NCBI GenBank assembly: GCA_009885445.1
Contig: VFKQ01000148.1
Span: 1 to 45,326, forward strand
Reading direction: 5' to 3'
DNA: 45,326 nt
Source of the DNA: Anaerolineaceae bacterium
Lineage (GTDB): Bacteria; Chloroflexota; Anaerolineae; Anaerolineales; Villigracilaceae
Position numbers and translations under genes: made by a program. This document shows positions 28,555 to 35,954 of this stretch, piece by piece; the stretch's first letter is position 1; every line of letters starts with the position of its first letter. The notes under the pieces were generated by a model, which searched no databases, was not told the origin of the DNA, and was given only the letters and a program-made list of their open reading frames with translations.

Positions 28555-28881
28555 ATGAGCATTCAAGAAATTGAACCCCAACTCTCCCGTATGAGCCGCG
28601 CCGAAAAAGCAGAACTCCTGCAAAGACTGGCGCGGGAAGTTGCCAACGTTTGGCCTGGCATCGAAAAAACGGCTGGTGTTTCGGGCGGCGAGGCCTGTAT
28701 CGTACGCACGCGCATCCCCGTTTGGACACTCGATAATTATCGCCGCCTGGGCTGGACTGAAGCCGCCATTCTCGAGAACTTCCCCTCCCTGCGCGCCGCG
28801 GATTTGGTCAATGCGTGGGCATATGTGGACGCGCACACTGAGGAAATTGAGCAAACTATTCACGCCAATGAGGGAGCTTGA
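28555..28881 (+). CDS. DUF433-domain protein (putative antitoxin)
   Basis: 108 residues. The N-terminal helix pair (SIQEIEPQLSRMSRAEKAELLQRLAREV) precedes the DUF433 helix-turn-helix domain at about 45-100 (GVSGGEACIVRTRIPVWTLDNYRRLGWTEAAILENFPSLRAADLVNAWAYVDAH). DUF433 proteins are regularly paired with DUF5615 PIN-like proteins and are regarded as their DNA-binding antitoxins. The stop codon overlaps the next start (TGATG), indicating coupled translation. Its own promoter is visible just upstream. Confidence 0.85.
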   Translation: MSIQEIEPQLSRMSRAEKAELLQRLAREVANVWPGIEKTAGVSGGEACIVRTRIPVWTLDNYRRLGWTEAAILENFPSLRAADLVNAWAYVDAHTEEIEQTIHANEGA

Positions 28882-29222
28882 TGGCACTGTTATACAGCAA
28901 TGAAAATTTTCCGTTGAAAGTCGTGCAACTCCTGCGCGATATGGGGCATGATGTTTTGTCATCGAACGAAGCAGGAAATTCAAACCAAAGAGTCCCGGAT
29001 GAAGACGTATTGGTATTTGCCATTCAATCGGACAGAGTTTTGTTAACTTTGAATCGTCGCGATTTCATCGCTTTGCATCAGCGAATCTCGAATCATTCAG
29101 GCATTATTGTCTGCACACAAAGCGCAGATTTACAGGAACAAGCCGAGCAAATCCATCTGGCGATTCAGGCAGCAAGCTCATTGGCCGGAAAATTGATAAG
29201 GGTAAATCGCAAACCTAAATAG
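28881..29222 (+). CDS. DUF5615 PIN-like protein (putative toxin)
   Basis: 113 residues from ATG 28881. Signature blocks are ALLYSNENFPLKVVQLLRDMGHDVLSSNEAGN, VPDEDVLVFAIQSDRVLLTLNRRDFIALHQ and HSGIIVCTQSADLQEQAE. The family has a PIN-like nuclease fold with acidic residues in SNEN, PDED and NRRDF. It is coupled to the DUF433 gene by a one-base overlap and followed 20 bases later by a terminator, so the two genes form a closed transcription unit. Confidence 0.85.
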   Translation: MALLYSNENFPLKVVQLLRDMGHDVLSSNEAGNSNQRVPDEDVLVFAIQSDRVLLTLNRRDFIALHQRISNHSGIIVCTQSADLQEQAEQIHLAIQAASSLAGKLIRVNRKPK

Positions 29223-29241
29223 AGAATGTTCAAAATAATTC

Positions 29242-29274
29242 AAAAAGGCGTAGCATCAACTGCTACGCCTTTTT
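29242..29274. terminator. AAAAAGGCGTAGCA hairpin terminator
   Basis: A 14-base perfect stem with loop TCAAC and a T-tract followed by GATT. It ends the DUF433/DUF5615 transcript and, from the other side, the leftward fragment ending at 29280. Confidence 0.9.
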
Positions 29275-29279
29275 GATTC

Positions 29280-29669
29280 TCACACTCCATCTATAAACTC
29301 CCACTCGCCTGTGCGACTGAGGGTGTGCATGGCGAGCAAGTCGTTGTGCTGAAAAATCTTTTCGGCGTATGATGTTTCGGTTAATAAATCAATGCGAAAG
29401 CCATAACGCAGTGAACAATCTTGCGCGGGGCGATAGAGCGCGCCGTCATGGGCGAAGATCGGCCCAGCGGGGCGGGCGTTGCTGACATCGGAGACGATGG
29501 GGTTGAGCGGATGCGGAGTCCATGCGGTGGAGAGCAGGTCGTCGGCGAAGAACAAATGCAATTCATCCCACGAGGATGCGCCCGACTCGGTCTTCACGTT
29601 GGCGAACAGCCACCAGCGGTTGTTGTAATTTAACAGCGTCGAGTCTACCGCGTAGATGTCGCTGATCAA
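29280..29669 (-). pseudogene. C-terminal fragment of GINT1-N-like protein (glycan-related)
   Basis: About 129 residues without a proper N-terminus. Blocks AVDSTLLNYNNRWWLFANV, SSWDELHLFFADDL, TPHPLNPIVSDVSNARPAG and LYRPAQDCSLRYGFRI resemble the repetitive beta domain of bacterial proteins related to glucosamine-inositolphosphorylceramide transferase N-terminal domains, often linked to formyltransferases. The frame opens directly at the junction with a truncated nucleotidyltransferase gene and has no ribosome site. I infer a gene cut at 29669. The family name is from memory of motifs, so moderately sure. Confidence 0.6.
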
Positions 29670-29941
29670 ATTGTGGACGAAGTGTAACGATGGAATTCTG
29701 TTTCAATCTTAACTAGCACGTCCACTGCGGCTTTGACTCCGCGTAAACTACGCTGGGCGCGCACTGCGCGCTGAACAGGGTTTTCTTTGCTTTCGGGGAT
29801 AATCACCAGGAAATCCATGTCGCTGTCAGCATTTGGCTTGCCCCAGGCATAGGAGCCAAAAAGATAAATCATTTATGGATGAAATTCATCCACGAGACGG
29901 CGAATCACTTCTTTGCGCATGACAAGTGAAATTGTGTTCAT
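29666..29941 (-). pseudogene. MNT nucleotidyltransferase with nonsense codon and lost 3' end
   Basis: From ATG 29941: MNTISLVMRKEVIRRLVDEFHP, then TAA, then MIYLFGSYAWGKPNADSDMDFLVIIPESKE. The intact family reads FHPxxIYLFGSYAWG straight through, so the TAA is an in-frame nonsense mutation. The GSYAWG...DSDMDF active-site signature itself is perfect. The 3' end stops at EFHRYTSSTI, where the frame runs into the truncated GINT1-like sequence, so about 20-30 residues are missing. An internal ATG after the stop could still give a fragment. No HepT partner is present. Confidence 0.8.
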
Positions 29942-29982
29942 AGTGACGAAATTATACGTGTGTATTGAAAACTAAAATACAT

Positions 29983-31326
29983 TCACCATACCCTCTCCAG
30001 ATCCGGGTTATCCGCCGCGCGGCGACCGACCTTGGCCATGTCTACCCATTCGCCTTGGACTTTTACGCGCGTCACGTCGGCGGTGAAATCGGTGACGGTG
30101 GCGCTGGAGTTATTAAATAGATATGAGCCGACTGCATAAATATCGGCAGGGACGCCCAGCGTTTCGAAACGTTTAATTTTTTCTGGATTGAACCCGCCCG
30201 AGACAATGATCTTCACGGTGCGACAATATTCGCGCGCCGCTTCTTTCCACGCCTCGGGCAGGCTCCAGTTTTCTGAGGCCGAGTCCAACGCCTGGCGGAC
30301 ATTAAACACCAGCCGCGGGTTCACGCCCAAGTCGAGCGCCGCATCGCCCAGCGGCGGCACAGACACATCGCGGACACTTCCGCTCGTGTCGAGACGCACG
30401 CCATACAACACATATTTGGCGGCTTCCTCTTTTTGACCGGCGTCGATCAATTCGCGGTACTTCGTAAACATGGCATTCATCACACGCAACGAATCGCGGA
30501 TGCTGTCGTTATTAAAGTCCACCAGCGCGATGCGCGGAGTGCGCGGCGGCAGGACTCGTGAAAAGGTCATCATGGCTTCGGCGGTGTCGCCAAGGAAGGA
30601 GGCAATCGCCGCGTGGGCAATCGTCCCGCCGCCGGCGCCGCCCCACCAGTCACCCTGCGCGTCGGTGGAGACGAAGAGTCCGAGCGTCTGGGCGTATTCG
30701 GCGTTGAACTTCTGCACGGCGAGGTTGTACGAGTAACCGTCGGCGGCTTGCACTTCGTGCAGGTCGAAGCGGGCCGGGAAAAACAACACGGGTTTGCCGC
30801 GCGCCGAAACGAGCGTATCAAATACATTTGTGGCGACCCGGCTCGAGCGCGTTAAGATGCCGAGCGTGGGCGTTTCGAGCAGAGCAAAATCGCGATAACG
30901 TCCGCGCACACGCACGACGGGCTGGATATTAATCGGGTCGCCGTCGTATTTAACTGTCGCGCCGTCTTGCACGGCCCACACTTGCAGGTTTGCGGAAGTG
31001 TCCACGAAGTGGTCGCCGTCGAACGAGCCACTGCAATGACGGAGCATCGCCAGAGTCTTATCTACGCCGACGACGATGGTCTTGCCCGGGCGGCGCGTGA
31101 ACCACTGCATCTCCACTTCGATGTCGCCGACTTCCACTTCGTGGGCAGGGAAGTTCACGGGCAGGTTGGAGTGATGGCCTGAATATTTGTAGCCTTCACC
31201 CGCCAGAGCGATGAGCATGCGGCCGATGTTCTCGAAATATTTATCTGAGTACCAGCCGCGGCGCATGCGATCTATATCGAGTTTGAAGACTTCGTTGGTC
31301 AGGCGTTTACCGTCAAAGATGGACAT
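29983..31326 (-). CDS. pncB: Nicotinate phosphoribosyltransferase
   Basis: 447 residues. It condenses nicotinate with PRPP to nicotinate mononucleotide, the Preiss-Handler entry to NAD. Motifs: YSDKYFENIGRML at the start, GHHSNLPVNFPAHEVEVGDIEVEMQWF, ARFDLHEVQAADGYSYN, QGDWWGGAGGGTIAHAAIASFLGDTAEAM, VDFNNDSIRDSLRVM, GVRLDTSGSVRDVS, and the phosphate-binding IIVSGGFNPEKIKRFETLGVPADIYAVGS. It lies downstream of an isochorismatase/nicotinamidase-family gene on the same strand, separated by a palindromic repeat; the pair makes sense as nicotinamide salvage. Confidence 0.93.
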   Translation of the reverse strand: MSIFDGKRLTNEVFKLDIDRMRRGWYSDKYFENIGRMLIALAGEGYKYSGHHSNLPVNFPAHEVEVGDIEVEMQWFTRRPGKTIVVGVDKTLAMLRHCSGSFDGDHFVDTSANLQVWAVQDGATVKYDGDPINIQPVVRVRGRYRDFALLETPTLGILTRSSRVATNVFDTLVSARGKPVLFFPARFDLHEVQAADGYSYNLAVQKFNAEYAQTLGLFVSTDAQGDWWGGAGGGTIAHAAIASFLGDTAEAMMTFSRVLPPRTPRIALVDFNNDSIRDSLRVMNAMFTKYRELIDAGQKEEAAKYVLYGVRLDTSGSVRDVSVPPLGDAALDLGVNPRLVFNVRQALDSASENWSLPEAWKEAAREYCRTVKIIVSGGFNPEKIKRFETLGVPADIYAVGSYLFNNSSATVTDFTADVTRVKVQGEWVDMAKVGRRAADNPDLERVW

Positions 31327-31348
31327 GGGGTTCCTTTTATTGATTTAT

Positions 31349-31412
31349 AGTAGGGGCGACCCGTCAATACAAATCAAGGCGATTTGTTCTCGCCGGGCGG
31401 GTCGCCCCTACT
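31349..31412. repeat. AGTAGGGGCGACCCG inverted repeat with nested hairpin
   Basis: Fifteen-base perfect arms (31349-31363, 31398-31412) enclosing a smaller hairpin CAAATC-AAGGC-GATTTG. It lies between the hydrolase and pncB genes and would sit in their shared mRNA. It resembles the GTAGGG palindromes in its outer edge but has a different core. Confidence 0.88.
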
Positions 31413-31417
31413 GCGAT

Positions 31418-32428
31418 CTAAATGGATGTCAAAAAATCATCCGTTGATTTCACGCGATGCATGCCAGCCTGCGCAAATTTTGCAAAGGCTTCGTTCGCCG
31501 CGTCAGTGTAATCCAATCCCGGCACGACGACGGGGGAGGTGCAGTCTTCGAGCAGGTAAACTTTTTTCGCCAGTGATGAGTCGGTTGCGTTAATGTCATT
31601 CAGCAGGTCGGCCACTGTCCACGCCACGCAATGACTCTTGGCCTGACCGGCGATGATCAGCGCGTCTACTTCTTTGAGGGTTTCGATGAATTGTGAATTG
31701 TGTTCGCCGAGCACTTCGCCGCGCGGACCGGTCGTCACTTCGGGGCCGATGGCGGAATAATTTTCAGTGAAGGGACGGTCACCTTTGAGTTCAAATAGTG
31801 TCGGCGCAAAACGCGCAATGGAGTGAAAGAACAACGCCTCTTCAACTGACGAAGCCAGCGCATGTCCCACGCCGCCGAGCATGGCGTGATAAGGCCAGAT
31901 GGTCAGGGAAAGTTTTCCGTTTTTTTCAAGTTGCTCAGCATACTGAACAAGACGTTGCTGACCATATTCTGCGCTGACTTTAAACTCGTCAGCTAGTGCA
32001 GGGTTGAATTGCCAGCGACCCGCTTTGAGGTCGGCGCTTGAGACGAGGCTGTAGGGGGCGGGATGCTCACCAGCAGAGTCCACTAAAAAGATGGGGTGAA
32101 AAATCTGCATGGCGCGATGCGTGTCGAGCGTGGCGGTGATTTGCGAGATGTGACCGAGATTGCGATAAATAAATTCGCACAGTCGGCGGTTATCGTCGAC
32201 TGCGCCGCGGCCATCGCGCCCGCCGACGAAGAGTTCAAAATCGGGCAGGCAAAAAGTATTTTGCACATCGATCAGCAGGAGCCACACTTTGCGCGCATCT
32301 TGCGCGGCGGGTCGCAAATTATTTTTTTGCGCCCACTCACGAGCTTGCGCGGCGCGGGCGGCGTAATCCACGCGCCAGTGGGTGTTGAGTTTATCGGGGT
32401 CAAAAAAATCAGGGATGGGAGTGGGCAT
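31418..32428 (-). CDS. Isochorismatase-family hydrolase (nicotinamidase-like)
   Basis: 336 residues from ATG 32428, with AAAGGA upstream. It is longer than a typical nicotinamidase (about 200) but has the family core: catalytic Asp in VWLLLIDVQNTFC, metal/cis-peptide region, the Lys region before, and catalytic Cys in LIIAGQAKSHCVAWTVADLL. The insert between the strands (SLVSSADLKAGRWQFNPALAD) accounts for the extra length. Directly upstream of pncB, so deamidation of nicotinamide to nicotinate is the likely reaction, though the family also hydrolyses other amides and esters. VYLLEDCTSPVVVPGLDYTDAA is the C-terminal block. Confidence 0.82.
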   Translation of the reverse strand: MPTPIPDFFDPDKLNTHWRVDYAARAAQAREWAQKNNLRPAAQDARKVWLLLIDVQNTFCLPDFELFVGGRDGRGAVDDNRRLCEFIYRNLGHISQITATLDTHRAMQIFHPIFLVDSAGEHPAPYSLVSSADLKAGRWQFNPALADEFKVSAEYGQQRLVQYAEQLEKNGKLSLTIWPYHAMLGGVGHALASSVEEALFFHSIARFAPTLFELKGDRPFTENYSAIGPEVTTGPRGEVLGEHNSQFIETLKEVDALIIAGQAKSHCVAWTVADLLNDINATDSSLAKKVYLLEDCTSPVVVPGLDYTDAANEAFAKFAQAGMHRVKSTDDFLTSI

Positions 32429-32545
32429 AGAGATTCCTTTACAGCCCTTCTTATACCGTAAATTTAAAAATGTGTGCATGAAAAAAATCGCCCACCACAG
32501 ATTAAGTGGCAGGCGACTCTTGCATACAAATATTTTCAGCGACTG

Positions 32546-33376
32546 CTACGCGCCCTGTTTCGCGCTCGAAGCGGGTTGGGCGCGATTGAACATTCTCAAG
32601 CTGATGAAGACGGTCGCAAAGTAAGCCACGTAAGCGAGAATTTCTGTAAGTGATGGGTTGCCGTTATAACCAAACAGCGCCTTGAGCAATAGCCCGAGAG
32701 TGGAGTCTTCGTTGATGAAAGCGTTCATATCCCAAACGTGCTCAACAATGACGGGGACCCAGCCGACCTCGTTGAACTCGTGCACGCCATGTGCGACGAG
32801 TCCGGCGGCGAAGAGAATCAGCAAAAAGCCGGTGACTTGAAAAAAGCGGCGCAGGTCAAGGCGGATGATGGCCGCGAAAATGGACCAGCCCAGGAGGATG
32901 GATGTGCCGAGTCCGAGAATCGCGCCGACGGTGGTTTGCAACCAGTCGGTGGCGAAGACGGAGGCAGTGAGGAAGAGCGCAAGTTCGATGCCTTCGCGCA
33001 GAAGGGCGATAAAGGCCACTAGAAACACGGCCCGCTTCCCCGTCCCGAAAGCGGCGCGGTGGACGTCGGCTTCGATCGTCGGCTTGAGAGTCCGCGCGGT
33101 GCGACTCATCCAGAAAATCATCCAGGTCAGCAGGGCCGCGGCGAGAATCATGGTGATGCCTTCGAAGATCATTTCTGCAGGGCCTTCGAGTTGGAAACCA
33201 AACAGAGTCAGCAATACGGCAACGGCCAGGCTGATCACGGTGGCGGACAATGTCCCCAGCCAGACGGGTGAAACCAGGTCGGGGCGACGCATTTGACGCA
33301 CCGCGCCGAGGACAATGCCGACGATGAGCGCGGCTTCGATGCCTTCGCGCAGGGAGAGCAGATAACTTGGAAGCAT
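32546..33376 (-). CDS. FTR1-family high-affinity iron permease
   Basis: 276 residues with seven predicted membrane helices. Both diagnostic acidic motifs are present: REGIE at residues 10-14 and REGIE at 127-131, which bind iron during transport across the cytoplasmic membrane. DLRRFFQVTGFLLILFAAGLVAHGVHEFNE is also typical. FTR1 permeases work with a ferroxidase or, in bacteria, with EfeO/EfeB or cupredoxin partners; none is adjacent here. The upstream region is filled by composite repeats and no Fur box was recognised. Confidence 0.92.
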   Translation of the reverse strand: MLPSYLLSLREGIEAALIVGIVLGAVRQMRRPDLVSPVWLGTLSATVISLAVAVLLTLFGFQLEGPAEMIFEGITMILAAALLTWMIFWMSRTARTLKPTIEADVHRAAFGTGKRAVFLVAFIALLREGIELALFLTASVFATDWLQTTVGAILGLGTSILLGWSIFAAIIRLDLRRFFQVTGFLLILFAAGLVAHGVHEFNEVGWVPVIVEHVWDMNAFINEDSTLGLLLKALFGYNGNPSLTEILAYVAYFATVFISLRMFNRAQPASSAKQGA

Positions 33377-33387
33377 GAATTTACCTC

Positions 33388-33512
33388 ATTGGCGATTGAA
33401 ATCGCCGCAACATTTACGAAGTCCGCCTTCGCGGACTAGCCGACGAAGGCGATGTGCTGAGCCTTGTCGAAGTATCGGCTTTGCGGCGGCAGTGGCGACT
33501 TTAGTCGCCCAA
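33388..33512. repeat. Composite repeat GGCGATTGAAATCGCC / CGACTTTAGTCGCC
   Basis: It begins with a small palindrome (GGCGATTGAAATCGCC), has a CGAAGTCCGCCTTCGCGGACT hairpin core (positions 33418-33438), CTGAGCCTTGTCGAAG, and ends with GGCGACTTTAGTCGCCC. Same modules as 13136-13272 and 33652-33772. Confidence 0.82.
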
Positions 33513-33651
33513 CCTGGACAAAAAATCGGCCTATTTCAGGCTGATTTAGGCAAAGTCTACCACGCGAGGGCGGAACTTGGCAAGATATTTATCACTTTTT
33601 TCATAAATATTGGTCATGCGATAATCCCATGAAAACAGCGAACTCGGGGCG

Positions 33652-33772
33652 ACTCAAGTCGCCACTACATTTACGAAGCCGACACTTCGATGAACTCAGT
33701 GCATCGCCTTCGTCGGCTGAATACAGTCCGCGAAGGCGGACTTCGCGGGTGTTGGTGCGGCTTGAGTCGCCC
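33652..33772. repeat. Composite repeat GGGCGACTCAAGTCGCC
   Basis: It opens with GGGCGACTCAAGTCGCC, then CATTTACGAAGCCGACACTT, CCTTCGTCGGCTGAA, a CCGCGAAGGCGGACTTCGCGG hairpin (about 33729-33750), and closes with GCTTGAGTCGCCC. It ends four bases before the stop of the DnaC-like gene. With 33388-33512 it leaves no room for a gene between 33377 and 33776; the 140 bases between the two repeats look empty. Confidence 0.82.
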
Positions 33773-33776
33773 AATG

Positions 33777-35291
33777 CTACTTCCCCTTCTTCGCCACGGT
33801 CTTACTCCCCTTTGCCATGCGCCGATACGGCGGCATATCAATCGCGTGGATTTGGCTCTTGGATTGGTCAAGGATTTTATTCCACAATCCTGGGTAGTTG
33901 ACGGCGAAGGTGTCTTGCTTCATCGTGGACGTGATCACCGTGGGCAGGTTGGCGTAATAACGATGATTGATAATTTGGTAAAGTTTGTCCTCCGCCCACA
34001 CAGAACTAGCGCCACTCTCTTTCAAGTCGTCGAGAATCAACATCGGTGTATTTTTAATTTCATGAAAGCGCCGGTCAAACGGAACTTCAGAAGTGGGACG
34101 AAATGTCTGGCGCATGTAATCGAGCAGTTCTGAAACTTCAACCATCATGGCCTGTCCGCCCAACGCAATGCGATGATTACCGATGGCGGCGGCCAGGTGA
34201 GTTTTGCCGGAAAACGAGCCGCCCAGCAAAACCATCCAGCCACCAGGCTCCTCTGCAAACATCACTGCGGCATTGACGGCTTTGCGCAGAGTCTTGATAT
34301 CCTCCGCCGTCACTTTGACGCGGATGATTTCTTTATTGGTGAATTTCTTGTTGAACCTGTCCTGCTTTTCGGTGGTGACGGTGGTCACCGCTTCTTTGCC
34401 GAGTTCATCTTCGCGCGTCTCGAAATTCTTGAAGGTCATTGTCTTCACTTCAGAGAGTGACAGCATCGAGATGCCCGGGTTGCTCGTCTCGGTGGGACGG
34501 CGGTAATCGGGCGCAGTCATGCGCAGGTGATTGACCATCTCCTCGTCCTGCAAACGCGAACGGATGCGACTCTCGATTTCGTCCAGCATCAAATTGGTGG
34601 TGATGACTGTCGGCAGTTTGTTGATGTAGCGATAATTGATGATCTGGAATAATTTTTCCTGCGCCCAGCCGGTCGCGTTTTGTGTGCCGAAGTCGTCAAG
34701 CACGAGCAAGTCTGCGTTACGAATCTGCTCGAAGCGCGCTTCGAAAGTTGTTTCGGGGTCACTGAACGCAAAGCGCAAAGAGTCCAGCAAGTCAGGGACG
34801 GTGATAAACAAAGTGGGGCGACCCTGCGACACAGCGAAGTTGGCAATCGCCGCCGCCAGATGAGTCTTGCCACAACCATAGCCCCCCTCCAACAACAGCC
34901 AGCCCTGCGGGTTGTGCGCAAATTTGTCAGCGGCCTCCACAGCCGATTCCAAATTGTGCGCATCTTGCGGGGTCATGAACTTGGCGTTTTTATTTCCGCG
35001 CGTTTCAAAATTTTCAAAAGTGAGATGACTCAAGCGGTCGAGTCGACTCATCTCAAACAGACGATTGCGCGCGCCCTCGGCAATGTCTGCCGCGCGACAG
35101 ATGCACGCCTCCAGCCGCCCGAATTTCGGGTCGCCCATCTCCACGTCAAAGCGCACGTAGCCCGCCCCCGCGCAATGCGGACAGTCCGGGTCGCCGAGCG
35201 TGGTTCTAATCGCGCTTGAGATATTCGGCGAACTCGCCCTCGGTGTAGCGGTCGAGAGTTTCGCCAGCGTTTTGTTTATCTTTTCTTTCAT
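33777..35291 (-). CDS. DnaC/DnaI-like helicase loader with two tandem AAA+ domains
   Basis: 504 residues, about twice the usual loader length. The N-terminus has a zinc-like cluster (DPDCPHCAGAG ... LEACICRA). AAA domain 1 (about 110-270) has Walker A LEGGYGCGKTHLAAAI, Walker B LLVLDDFGTQ and the VITTN sensor. A linker leads to AAA domain 2 (about 335-500) with Walker A LGGSFSGKTHLAAAIGN, Walker B MLILDDLKES and VITST. Both open with TFENFETR / TFKNFETR, showing an internal duplication. It should load the DnaB ring onto single strands. It overlaps the DnaD-like gene by 86 bases and lies in a dnaB operon. Confidence 0.86.
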   Translation of the reverse strand: MKEKINKTLAKLSTATPRASSPNISSAIRTTLGDPDCPHCAGAGYVRFDVEMGDPKFGRLEACICRAADIAEGARNRLFEMSRLDRLSHLTFENFETRGNKNAKFMTPQDAHNLESAVEAADKFAHNPQGWLLLEGGYGCGKTHLAAAIANFAVSQGRPTLFITVPDLLDSLRFAFSDPETTFEARFEQIRNADLLVLDDFGTQNATGWAQEKLFQIINYRYINKLPTVITTNLMLDEIESRIRSRLQDEEMVNHLRMTAPDYRRPTETSNPGISMLSLSEVKTMTFKNFETREDELGKEAVTTVTTEKQDRFNKKFTNKEIIRVKVTAEDIKTLRKAVNAAVMFAEEPGGWMVLLGGSFSGKTHLAAAIGNHRIALGGQAMMVEVSELLDYMRQTFRPTSEVPFDRRFHEIKNTPMLILDDLKESGASSVWAEDKLYQIINHRYYANLPTVITSTMKQDTFAVNYPGLWNKILDQSKSQIHAIDMPPYRRMAKGSKTVAKKGK

Positions 35292-35838
35292 CTTTCCCTT
35301 TTTCCTTCCAGCGTTTCAAAATCGCTTCAATGTATTTCCAATTGCGCACGTTGCGCCCCACCGCAATCTCGAAGGCCTCCTCGAACCACATGCTCGGATA
35401 ATCCTTCTCGGCCTCGCGCAACATGTCCGCGATCATCGGCGTCAACGCGCCGACATTTTGCTCGTACAGCGTGAACACATTTGAATGTTCGACGGGCGGC
35501 GCATTGAGCACATTCGACGGATCGAACTTGCCGCCTTCGATGGCCTCCGCCGAGACTCGTCCACGCGGCGAGTTGAGGCAAAAAAATTCGCCCGCTTCAT
35601 TCTTGACCTTGAGCAGGGTGCCCCGCGCCGCGGCTTTGTCTGCGCCTGAGGCGAATGCGCCAAAATCTGCGCGCCGCAAAAAGCGGACGGGGCCTTCCAT
35701 GTGCTCGATGCGCCAAAAAGCATGAAGCGTGGCGCGCAGTTCGTCCGCGTCTTCGATCTCGGCGAGCAAGTCGCGCAAAAACGAATCGGGGATGGAAGTG
35801 AATGTTTCGGAGGATGTGAAGCCTTGAAAGTTTGGCAT
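35206..35838 (-). CDS. DnaD-like primosome protein
   Basis: About 210 residues from MPNFQGF. The N-terminal winged-helix-like part (FTSIPDSFLRDLLAEIEDADELRATLHAFWRIEHMEGPVRFLRRADF) and C-terminal DnaB/DnaD helical domain (LYEQNVGALTPMIADMLREAEKDYPSMWFEEAFEIAVGRNVRNWKYIEAILKRWKEKGKD) match DnaD-type primosomal proteins, in which the final helix binds single-stranded DNA and remodels origin complexes. It sits between dnaB and the DnaC-like loader gene. The ATG at 35838 is chosen because upstream codons come from a repeat; the ribosome site is weak. Confidence 0.82.
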   Translation of the reverse strand: MPNFQGFTSSETFTSIPDSFLRDLLAEIEDADELRATLHAFWRIEHMEGPVRFLRRADFGAFASGADKAAARGTLLKVKNEAGEFFCLNSPRGRVSAEAIEGGKFDPSNVLNAPPVEHSNVFTLYEQNVGALTPMIADMLREAEKDYPSMWFEEAFEIAVGRNVRNWKYIEAILKRWKEKGKDERKDKQNAGETLDRYTEGEFAEYLKRD

Positions 35839-35865
35839 TGTCTCTAAAAAAAGCCTAAACACGAA

Positions 35866-35945
35866 GGGCACTAAGTACACAAAGGGAAAGGGTCTTGATT
35901 TAGCAATGTATCCTTCGTGACCTTCGTGTCCTTTGTGTTTAAAAA
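35866..35945. repeat. AAACACGAAGGGCACTAAG hairpin between dnaB and DnaD-like genes
   Basis: The left arm (TAAACACGAAGGGCACTAAG, then TACACAAAGG) and right arm (CCTTCGTGACCTTCGTGTCC, then TTTGTGTTTA) are near-complementary over about 28 bases with an AT-rich loop. It lies inside the replication operon. Confidence 0.87.
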
Positions 35946-35954
35946 GGTTTTGAA

